Assembly (NCBI GenBank): GCA_005281725.1
Contig: SSBO01000009.1
Location: 2,779,536 to 2,843,535 of the forward strand
Direction of reading: 5' to 3'
DNA length: 64,000 bases
Source: Wuchereria bancrofti
Taxonomy: Eukaryota; Nematoda; Chromadorea; Rhabditida; Onchocercidae
Shown: in pieces, positions 55,601 through 64,000 of the stretch
Layout of the letters: the number at the start of each line of letters is the position of its first letter
Numbering within the stretch: position 1 is the first letter of the stretch
Program-made: the position numbers and the translations under genes
The notes under the pieces: generated by a model
Told to the model about the DNA's origin: nothing
Databases searched by the model: none
Seen by the model: only the letters and a program-made list of their open reading frames with translations

Positions 55601-58600
55601 AAAATATGGCATACTGTGGAGGTTATAAAAAATTTTTCTATTCTAGGCTCATATACATGCCGTGCTGAAAATGCATATGGTAGCTCAGAAACAAGCATGT
55701 TTATGCGACCTTTTGTTAAAACCCGAGAGATAAGCGAGGAGATATTGGTTGAAGAAAATGATAGTGAAGTAATTGGATTACAGGATAATATTGGCTATGT
55801 GAAGAAGGTATGCAATATCTTATATAACTTTTAATTGTTTAAAATAGTTCTAAGCATTTATAGAGGAGAAATGCTGAATGATAAATTATACATAAAATTA
55901 TAAATAAGCTTAAAAAAAAACAAATTTTAAAAATGAAAATTTAAAGGAGATGAATAGGAGGCTTAAAATATGATTTAGTTTAATTTGATATTCTATGAAA
56001 GTTTTGTTTAAAATGTATGTCTTAAAATTTAAAATAAATTTTTTCAGAAATACACCGATACAACGGTTAAAGTATCAGTAGAGCCTGAAGTAAGCGGTAG
56101 TCAAGAAGTATACAGTCATACGGCAGAACTACGAAAAACCGAAGGTTTAATTACTCATTTTTTAATGTTTTTAGATTCAATTACATTACTTCCTATAAAC
56201 TTAAAATAAATTAATTTTAGCAGAATATAAGCTATTGGTAAAAGTTGCCGAAATTGTTGCAAGTAAATTAGTCGCTAAAGTAATAATCGATGAAGCGATA
56301 AATGTAGCACTGAGACGAATGAATGTAGTAGCAGTTGAATCTAGCGAAGAGGAAGAATTTGAATCAATCAATGAACAGCAGCCATGTCCACCAAGGTTTG
56401 TTGTAGTGGAAATAAATATTATTTGGGAGAGATTTGTTGATCTCCGGGAGATTTGTTTGATGTAGATGAAAATATGTGGAATAACACAAGAATATAATAT
56501 TCCCTTTATTAAAATAAAATTTGTAAAGATTGAGGTACTAAGTCGAGGAGATCCTTTTTTGGTTGCGCCATTTGTTTTAGCGCAACATATATAGAGAGAT
56601 ATATTGTTGAACTGGGAGTGGTGATGATAGATTCTTTGTTAGGCTTTAGGGATAGTCACAGTCATAATGTAAACAAAGAAAGGGAGAGGTAATATAAGAT
56701 TTGAATATGAAGTAGGAAACAGTGTGTAAAGGGTTTACAAAACAAAGAGTTATTTTTTTTGCTTTCATTTATATTTTTATTTTTAATATTTTGGAGTTTT
56801 GCAATACTAAATTTTTTTCGCGATAAAATATGCTTATAATTGGCATATTTAAAATGACATTTATGATATGTTTTAGAATTAGAACAAAAAAAGAGAGAAC
56901 ATTAACATATCGTATAATTTATAGATTTGAAACGAATATCGAATGTTATACGGTTGACATTGGTGATGCTGTCGTGTTGCATACCGATATTGGTGGATAT
57001 CCTCAGCCAAATGTTGAATGGTATTTTGGTGAGCAAAAACTTGAACAGTCTGAGTAAGTTGAAAATCATTCCATACATATATATATATATATATTGATAT
57101 ATTCAATTAAACTGTATAATATTATAATATTTAATCCAATTTTATATAATATTTAATTCAATTTCTTATTTTTTTTTAATTCTCCATTTAACGTTCTTTT
57201 AAATTTAGTAATTAATATAAATCTAAATTAATATGTCAAATATTTTCAAAAATTTTTAAATTTATTTAGTCTGAATTAATATACCAAATAGTCTTTAAAT
57301 TCAAGAAATTGAAGTATTTACTAATAATATAGATTTAAATTATATCACATAGTTTTTAAATTCAAATATTTAGTGATATAGATCTAAATTTAATTACTCG
57401 TTTCTTTCTCTTTTTTTTAAACAAATAAGCCGAATTCATTTGAAAGGTTAATTCTGATGCAAGAAAATGAATTGAAGGATTTTATCTCCGCCATCTCACA
57501 ACTTCATAATTTTCTCGTCGTTCTGAATCATTATAATTTATAGAAACCTTTCTTCCAGACAAATTGAAGTGAAATATGTGAATCATCAAGCCATATTAAA
57601 AATTAAGAATGTGGAAAAGAAACATGAAGGCATTTATTACTGTCATGCGGAAAACGATTACGGAAAAACGGTTTTGCCATGCAATTTACGCGTGACTGAT
57701 ACCACCAATGGTACATTTTTGTTTTATAAACTATGAAAGTGGTGTTTTTCCAATGCTAGGATTAAATCTGAAATTCAAATAATTTTTGATCGATCAGTAG
57801 GAGTTGGAAATATCAAATGCTAATAGTATCAGCAAAATGAGAAATCATATAATATTTGCGCCATAAAGATGAAAACATCTTTGTAATAGCATTTGACTTT
57901 GTGTTATCGATTGAAACAATCGTTTGAATGTTACAGATTGGTCCGAATCCACGCATAAAATGACTCGTACTCCGCTGATTTACACTTTATCAGAAACTGA
58001 GGCGGAAGTATCTTCAAATGTTCATGTCACTCACGCTGCAGAATCCTACGATCATTATTTCTCCACTATTCAACCAGAAACTTTTGCATTGGGTTATTCA
58101 TGTCTTGCATCAACCAGTAAAATTCATGATGATTCCGTAATCATAACACGTGAATTGATGCAAAAAATGATTGAAAGAGAGCAAGAAGTGGCGGAAGTGA
58201 TGCTGAACGTAAATGTTGAACGTACACCGTCAACTTTCAAGCATGATACACGTATTTTGCAATCAACAGATGAAAGCGTTACCATATGTCAACGTGAACC
58301 ACAATCTACGAGAGCAGAAGAAGTAATTCAAACTAATGATATACTTCTAATTGGTGATCAACGTGTTCTGCAGCAACATCAATTTGTGGTTAATGCCATA
58401 GCAACAGTTGTGTTCGAGAAGCCACCACAGCGAGCTCTTCATGAAATTACCTGCTTATACGATGACAAGGTTATCAGTATAAAATTTTCTAGAATTAAAT
58501 TGATAATGGTAATTAAAAATAGAATTGAATTAGAATTTTAAAAACTAGACTTGTTGGATATTGAATAAAATAGATGCTTCCACATATTGCATAGATAAAT

Positions 58601-61600
58601 GAGCTTATATTTGAACATATTAGTAAGTAAACTGTTTCAGTAAACTAATAAATTACTTTATCGTTAACATTACAACAAATTTTATCATTTAAATCTTATA
58701 TAGAATGTTTCAAATTGCGGGGTATTAATATCTCATTGCTCTATTTTAAATTTATATTAATTGTAACTAATCTACTATCTCTGATTATCATTAGTTACAA
58801 TCATTCTAGGCTTATGTAAGCAAAGAGAAAGTTCATGCTGTTAGTACAATTGATCTTAAAAGAATTGAAATTGTCAATGAACTTATCAGTACCATTATGG
58901 CTACAGAGGTTTCTAAATTCTATTCTTTCAACAATTTTCCTAAAACACTTCAGCAAATAATTAGTACACTGAAATTTTGTTTTGCTGTTTTATTCTTTTA
59001 CCGAAATTATAGAGACTTTAAAATTTTTTATGATTTAATTTAAAATAATATTACATCAACTATAATTATAATAAATACAGGAAAAGTTCCGTGAAGCATA
59101 TGCGGAAGCAAACGTTGACGTAAGATGTCCGGATGCCATATTTGATCATTTCATAAAAGTTGTTGAATCAGAACAGGAACATCTCAGCATACATTTGGTT
59201 GCACCGATACTTGTAAGAAATCTTGCAACTTCCGATTTTCACCTACAACAAAAATCGGAATCATTGCATGCAGAATCAGTATTTATTGAATATCCGAGAA
59301 AGAATGCTACAGCTGAACAAAGAATTGTTATACTTCAAAGTTCATTCCAAAAATTCAGCGAAGCTATTACATGGAACTTGAAAAAGGTTTCTATTACTCA
59401 ATCTTAATTCATGTAAACAAATGAAAATAAAAAAATAATAAAGTTTTGTTTTTTTACTTTGTTGAATCACTCTATGTCTTTTATAAGAGAAGAGAATCTT
59501 TTTTGCGTTTATGTTAAACTTATTGCTTTGAATGTAAAAATGCGCTTCACTGAATAACTGAATAATTGTAATGAAAATATAAGCACTATTTTAGTTATTT
59601 TTTGCAAATAAATCATTGTGTATGTAAATTTATATTATATCAATAAGGAAGCTAACTGTTCATTAGTGATAACGGAGATTTTATCACTAGTGAATTATCT
59701 ATCATTTAATTTTACTGTAATTTAAGGGTAGTTTTCCTTTACAGTTTTTGTTAATTTTACAGTTCAATCTTAAATAATTTCTTTTACTCTTTAGATTTCT
59801 AAAGAAACAACAGAAGATGATGTAACAGTAGCACATGCAACTATTAAAGTATACAAACCGGAAGAGATCGGTGAGTATGTAACAACAGTTGTCGATACGA
59901 GGAGAATGGTTCCGGAATTACTTGCTATTGCTGCAGCAGCTAGCAAGCTTAAGGTAAATAATTCTTAAAAACTAATTTTCTAAAAATTTCAAAATCATAA
60001 TTCAATTTATAAACTTTGACAACATTGATCGTTATTTTTTTGTGTCTTTTAAATTTTTTGGTCATCTTACTTATGGTTTACTTATCTTACAGATTTTTTG
60101 ATTAACTTATACCTATTTAGTTTTTGAAACATTTCATATTACAGTGTCTATTAGTACTGTAATGTCAAATGTTTTCAGAAAATTTCCTGAAATACGTATT
60201 AAAATATTTTTTTGTAAACTGATCAATTTTAGCTTACCAGCGTTTTTGTAACATTCACTAAGAAAGGTGATGTGGCACATCAAGCGCTTGTCATCGAATA
60301 TGAAAGTTTTGTGGAAGATGAAGCAACTTTAAATGTTGCTATGCTTACTGCTCCTGGATTTCACTCGAAACAGGTAAAATATATCAAATATCTGATCAAA
60401 CAATTTTAATTTCTAACTTTTATTGCATTTCATTAACAACAGTTTTATCAAAAATTTTTAAATTTTAAGGAAAGTATTTGGTCGTATGAAAAGAAATATG
60501 AAAAATCTGAAGAAACTGAAGCAAATGTTATAGCTGTTTTTGTGGAAGTTAATGCTACATGTCCAAATCAGGTGAGATTTTTTGGAAATCTCAATTATAG
60601 GAAAAAGTTAAATCATAAAAACGATATTTCTTCTTTAACTAGCTAATTTTTTTTTTTTTAATTAAACTCTTTTCTTGAACATTCTGCTTATCTCAACGAA
60701 AATAAAAGGGAAAAACATTAACATTGAGAATTGTGTAAAGGATAACTTTTATTTTATTCCAATAATAATAATTTATGTTGGATCGGAAAATATTACATAA
60801 TAAGTTTGCTTATATTCCGATAATGATAAACATTTGATAAGTTAAACAATAATAAATGAAACAAATAAATCTTATTATAATAAGAAAAAAGAAAAATTCA
60901 TATTTTTACATATTTTTAAATACTATTTAGATGATTGAACTGATAGCATCAGTTTGTCTACCGCCAACAGTTCATGGTATTACGGATTTAACTCATTCTT
61001 CACAACCTTTCGAACCACCATCTATTTCATGGTCCGAATCATCATCCACAGGTTGACATAATTATCTTCTTTCTCACTATCACTGTTCTTATTATTATCA
61101 TTGTTGTCTTAGATAATTTGAATATTTTAAAGTATAATAATTTATGTTTCTGAATTTATTAAATGTTAAAAGCATTAAATGGTTTATTTCAAAATCAAAT
61201 AAATAATAGGAAAGATTTGTTTGTTCTAATAATACAACTGAGATATGCAAGAGTAAAAAAGAACTTTTTTAACTATTTTTTTTTAAGGATTATTTCAAGT
61301 ACCAAAATTTATCAAAACATTGGAAAATACAACAGCAATAGTTGGACAATGCCATCAATTCAAATGTATTGTTAGTGGTACACCAGCACCAGTGATACGA
61401 TGGTATGTGGATGGCGACATCATTCATAATTCCGAGTGAGTGCTTCCTCTTTTTCATCATTTCAAATAATTCGAGAAGTTGCTATTGAAATAAATGTATT
61501 TTAGATCATTTTTATTCATTGTATTAATGTAAACATATATTAGCTCTGAAATATAGTCTTATGAAAATGATATTCATAGATTAGCATCTGTATATTTTCT

Positions 61601-64000
61601 ATAAATTGGCTTTAGGCTTAGCATTTTTTGACTACCTCAATTTTATTGTTGTAAGCATTTTCGTTTATTTGAAACTTTAATATGGAATATCATTATGCTT
61701 CAGTTTTACCAGTCATTGTCTTCATATAATAATGTGTAAAGTAACTAAGTTAAATTTTTCTAAATTTATTCACTAATTTAAATGTTTCTCTATCATTTCT
61801 CAGATATTTGTTATCAGTACCGACAATGTATTTTTACATTTACCTTTTTTAAGCATTTATCAAATTATCTATGAAGACGGTGTTTGCATTCTGAAAATTC
61901 GAGAAGTTGCGATTGAAGATGAAGGTGAATACAATTGTGAAGCAACTAATGATGCTGGTCGAGCGATCACAAAATGCTTCTTACAAACTATCAGTTAGTT
62001 TATTTTTTAGGCCTCAATCGAACAGTTCTATTCGTATCTATTTTAGAAAAGAGAATTTTTTTTTAATTTTGAATGAAAACTTTTTGGTTAGATTAGAAAT
62101 ATTTAAATTAAGGAAGTGAAATTGATTATATATTTTTTGAAGCACAGTAATTCAAAAACTGGAAATAATTTCATGTTTTTGAAATAATTTATTAAAAAAA
62201 TGATCGATGATAATTGATAATAATTTGATCAGCAGATGTGCTGTTACAAAGTACAAGATTTAAACGTTATAAGTGATGGTATGAAGTGAAAATTACGTCA
62301 GAGTAATTTCGTTTTGTCGTTCTTTTTAAATATCTATGAATTTTGCTACCCAGGGTATGGGCAACAACTTTATTACAAGCATTGATAATTGCATCTAATT
62401 CTATTCTCGATTTTATTTTATTTTTTCAATCATTCTCTTCATAACTATTCAAGAAATCATCTATCAAAATCTGTAATCATTGATTATGACTCTTCTTAAA
62501 ATAGACTCTGGAATTCATGTTAATTTTTAAAAATGAAAATTTTCATTTGATCTTTTTTTACACTCCTTCATGCTTTTCCTTGTTTTAGAGCAGTTTTAAT
62601 TACAATGACTAGTTATCCTTTTTATACTTTTTTTTTTGCTTTATTTCTTCATTTGTTACGTTTAAGTCTCGTGTCTTTCACGCGGCATTTCTGCTCACGT
62701 TTCCTTATCCTATCACAATTATAATTGAAATCAATCATCAAAACAATAGTAATACTTTTTTTTGGATGACAACATTCTTAATTTTGCATTATTTCATGAT
62801 ATTAAATTTGTATAGTAAAAAAAATAAAAAGTAAATTGTAATTTTAGATGATATTGAAATTTTTCTGCTTACTCATCCATTCAGTATTACTATTGCGCTT
62901 ACAAACAATTCTTTTTTTTTCTAACCAAGCATGTTAATAAATCTGTTTTTAGAAAGAAAAGCAGATATTTTTACTGCTTTCTAACAATATTAATTTTTTT
63001 TTTCTTTTTTTGCTAAAAATAACTTTATGTTTTTAGCTGAAGCTGATGTTTTGAAATACCAGCAACAATCCATAATTGAAAATATAGTATACAGCAACAA
63101 TGGCAGGAATAACAACAACAATAACGACAATTGCGCATTTGTGGATAATAGTTCATCTAGTAATATTAATGGGATAATGTATCAGAATCATAATGATAGT
63201 TGTAATAGTTTAGGAGAGGTGAATGGTAATCATCGGAAACAATTTCTTATAGTTAATTATGAGTTTGCTCGAAATGAACCAGTAAGTGCTGAGACAGCGG
63301 TAATTGTGACACGTTATATTGCGCCACAGAAAAGATTGCCTAAAAATTTGGCATCAGAGGAGCGAAGTTTTAATATTTCTGTTTTTCTGCCAAATGCTGC
63401 AGTGAAGTGTGATTTTGTTTGGGCATCAATTAATTGCGAAACTGTTGCATTGCATTTGAAATTATCACACCAAACGAATGATTTTATGATTCAAAATTTT
63501 CTACCGCAACAAATTGAGGAAGCTTATTTGTTGCTCTCTGTGAGAAAATTAATATTTGAAAATGTTTCCTTTGCAATTTGTCAACCATGGGAGGAAATTT
63601 TATTGCTAAAAAAATCTGAAAATGCATTTGCCTGGGATAATGAATTTTGTCGATCACAAAAATTACGATTGGAAATCTTTATCAAAAATTCTACCGAGAA
63701 TATTTGTAGCAAAAATGAACTTATGGAAAATATTGCAATGCAAATGCTAGTTGATACTGTTAGAGAAGACGATGCAACAAATTTAACTATTCAAGAAAAA
63801 TCAATACCTCAAATGAAAGAAAGTGTTAGTGAGTTGGAAATTGCAAGAAATGAGCAAAACATTCGCTACAAAGATGAAGAAGAAGAAGAATCCGGAATTC
63901 CGATTATTCTTGAAAAAGTCACTTGTAAAAAGGAAGATGATGCTGATATTCCACTCAGTGATGACAACAATCAGTTCAAGCATAAATTATTTCGACATAC
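46240..64000 (+). CDS. ttn-1: Titin-like giant Ig protein, 3' partial, 30 exons
   Basis: N-terminal part of a nematode titin (TTN-1-like), an elastic sarcomere protein. Thirty exons join into 7,790 nt of open frame, leaving two bases of a split codon at the window end. Start: ATG 46240-46242 in GGAAAATGG, with an in-frame TAG upstream at 46192-46194. The short exon 46240-46298 (MDEREKSHYKNASTSQDSLK) ends in phase 2, which exactly fits the acceptor at 46491. A second ATG at 46493 could serve as an alternative start. Ten Ig domains (T1-T10), a non-Ig repeat region, T11 and a long unusual exon follow. The assignment to titin rests on Ig content and the position directly after kettin; kinase and PEVK regions would lie beyond the window. 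Other giant Ig proteins (obscurin/unc-89, twitchin/unc-22) are less likely but not excluded. Confidence 0.82.
47103..47894 (+). other. Titin Ig domain T1
   Basis: Exons 47103-47254, 47493-47624 and 47774-47894. EPPKFIQVIKAFRVLATD opens the domain, followed by FEWFCNDRPIQ and EQGVYKCTARN. F-strand Cys only. The 152 nt exon also carries a linker (ESSGRTTRDFAEEHW). Confidence 0.88.
48202..48288 (+). other. Titin linker exon between T1 and T2
   Basis: Single 87 nt phase-1 exon after TTTTTCAG, encoding APPSYKTWLEQTHEVNEE and an acidic end. It is flanked by two similar copies of an intronic segment (48096-48164 and 48358-48427). Confidence 0.75.
48428..49386 (+). other. Titin Ig domain T2
   Basis: Exons 48428-48539 and 49205-49386. 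MPPKFIQQIPNLTLRPGTE opens the domain, followed by PPAKFTWYVNGVQF and QKGEYKVIAENRAGKE. No Cys pair. Confidence 0.88.
49551..49986 (+). other. Titin linker exons between T2 and T3
   Basis: Exons 49551-49634 and 49819-49986, both phase 1. The first is His/Pro-rich (QTQLPPLPNDHIYHHSSH). The second has Arg, Ser and Tyr clusters (GRGRASSVSRVIDYYEESS). Probably disordered. Confidence 0.72.
49987..50982 (+). other. Titin intron, no gene seen
   Basis: AT-rich intron of 996 bp before the giant exon. The T-rich stretch upstream of 50983 reads open in frame but has the character of a polypyrimidine tract, and an acceptor (TTTTCTAG) ends it at 50982. No other feature. Confidence 0.65.
50983..53505 (+). 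other. Titin single giant exon with Ig domains T3-T7
   Basis: A 2,523 nt phase-1 exon. It opens with DSE and seven Gln (CAA), then a basic stretch (RKEERHRKQQ). Domains: T3 from KPIFTSKLPVEI (about 51145-51420); a 240-residue linker rich in S/T/E/P with repeated RYEEVTSG/KYEEVNG; T4 from YPFILKQPEPEI (about 52135-52410); T5 from APRIVEAFAPIL (about 52530-52805); T6 from IPVFIKALPGE (about 52860-53130); and T7 from SPRYTIILADKY (about 53225-53503). All five lack the B/F Cys pair but keep Trp on the C strand. T4 and T5 share NNFEVRPS and look like a duplicate pair. The donor is CCAT|GTTAGT. Confidence 0.9.
54023..54620 (+). other. Titin Ig domain T8
   Basis: Exons 54023-54124 and 54378-54620. 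RPPRIVLPLRPSVFRAGES opens the domain, followed by LRCRVDGLPRPEVFWTKDG and PEDAGLYQLTARN. B-strand Cys only. Confidence 0.9.
54798..55807 (+). other. Titin linker exon and Ig domain T9
   Basis: Exon 54798-54832 (35 nt, KEIVETTTTEA) must splice at GCG|GTAGAA, because the frame reaches a stop soon after. T9 is on exons 55049-55289 and 55647-55807: KPRFSKVISKQYEDD, then VSCKVISEIPAVVSWFKDGQ and EGSYTCRAENAYG. Both Cys are present. An acidic tail EEILVEENDSEV follows. Confidence 0.85.
56048..57710 (+). other. Titin linker and Ig domain T10
   Basis: Exons 56048-56144, 56221-56395, 56925-57053 and 57559-57710. The first two give a linker with an alpha-helical look (KLLVKVAEIVASKLVAKVII) and an acidic run. 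T10 is PCPPRFETNIECYTV, GYPQPNVEWYFGEQKL and HEGIYYCHAENDYG, with F-strand Cys. The intron 56396-56924 contains an inverted repeat GTTGCGC/GCGCAAC (56562-56586). Confidence 0.86.
57937..61051 (+). other. Titin non-Ig region with degenerate repeat
   Basis: Seven exons: 57937-58469, 58810-58908, 59081-59386, 59795-59953, 60233-60373, 60470-60571 and 60931-61051. Nearly all borders are phase 0. They encode about 487 residues with no Ig signature. A motif of alternating hydrophobic residues, often after Ala and before Pro, recurs: VAEVMLNVNVERTP, NAIATVVFEKPP, AEANVDVRCP, HAESVFIEYP, VAHATIKVYKP, VAHQALVIEYES, ANVIAVFVEVNATCP. In the spliced protein the intervals are about 58, 66, 66, 57, 50, 57 and 50 residues. 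Segments between look helical (IVNELISTIM, LLAIAAAASKLK). No known fold is recognised; a beta/alpha repeat is inferred. Confidence 0.8.
61288..61993 (+). other. Titin Ig domain T11
   Basis: Exons 61288-61435 and 61854-61993, both after AAG acceptors. VPKFIKTLENTTAIVGQ opens the domain, followed by CIVSGTPAPVIRWYVDGD and DEGEYNCEATNDAGRA. Both Cys are present: a classic I-set domain. An alternative acceptor at 61803 (CTCAG) breaks the fold and was not used. Confidence 0.9.
61994..63036 (+). other. Titin intron, no gene seen
   Basis: AT-rich 1,043 bp intron with poly-T tracts. No exon is needed: T11 ends in phase 1, which matches the exon at 63037. Confidence 0.65.
63037..64000 (+). other. Titin long Asn-rich/acidic exon, open to window end
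   Basis: Phase-1 exon after TTTTTAG, open for 964 nt and running off the window. It starts TEADVLKYQQQSIIENIVYS, then an Asn-rich stretch (NNNNNND). A region follows with short hydrophobic alternating segments like those of the spacer repeats (SAETAVIVTRYIAP, RSFNISVFLPNAA, CETVALHLKLS, LRLEIFIKNS). The end is Glu/Asp/Lys-rich (KDEEEEESGIP). No Ig domain. It may continue the non-Ig repeat region beyond T11. Confidence 0.8.

Noticed and set aside
61803..61853. Alternative acceptor CTCAG upstream of the T11 second exon
   Set aside because: Reading from it adds residues that break the D-E strands, while the AAG acceptor at 61853 gives a canonical Ig fold.

Overview
The window is AT-rich DNA with long T-rich introns, short exons and TTTTCAG-like acceptors. 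It suggests a nematode, and the base composition and gene content fit a filarial-type (clade III) worm. The species cannot be fixed from the sequence. Everything clearly coding is on the + strand and belongs to two giant muscle genes lying head to tail.

Positions 105-39023 hold most of a kettin gene (ketn-1-like; kettin part of Drosophila sallimus). The window opens inside it, so the 5' end is missing. I could join 83 exons into one continuous frame of 13,833 nt (about 4,610 residues plus stop), and the frame closes exactly at TAG 39021-39023. The product has 32 immunoglobulin (Ig) domains, numbered K1-K32 here. The order is: K1; a Gln/Tyr-rich linker on small exons; K2-K3; a long array K4-K27 of kettin-type Ig domains, most joined by linkers carrying a TQHPESxxxIQEIE-like motif; K28; a Lys/Glu/Pro-rich PEVK-like stretch; and a compact C-terminal block K29-K32. 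Kettin is known to lie along thin filaments next to the Z-disc or dense body, each Ig plus linker binding actin.

Positions 39024-46239 are a 7.2 kb spacer with a poly(A) signal for kettin, a GA/CT inverted microsatellite, one doubtful minus-strand small ORF and a GC-rich hairpin about 300 bp before the next gene.

Positions 46240-64000 hold the 5' part of a titin-like gene (ttn-1-like). I joined 30 exons into 7,790 nt of open frame that runs off the window. It encodes ten Ig domains (T1-T10), five of them (T3-T7) inside one uninterrupted 2.5 kb exon. A non-Ig spacer with its own degenerate repeat follows, then T11 and a long, unusual N-rich exon. Titins form elastic filaments in the sarcomere, so both genes serve the same structure. 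Their tandem order recalls sallimus in insects, where kettin and longer titin forms come from one gene; here the splice phases indicate two separate genes.

Other items are a decayed collagen gene fragment in antisense inside a kettin intron, a 90 bp minisatellite, and a 19-N assembly gap flanked by a 156 bp exact duplication that looks artefactual.
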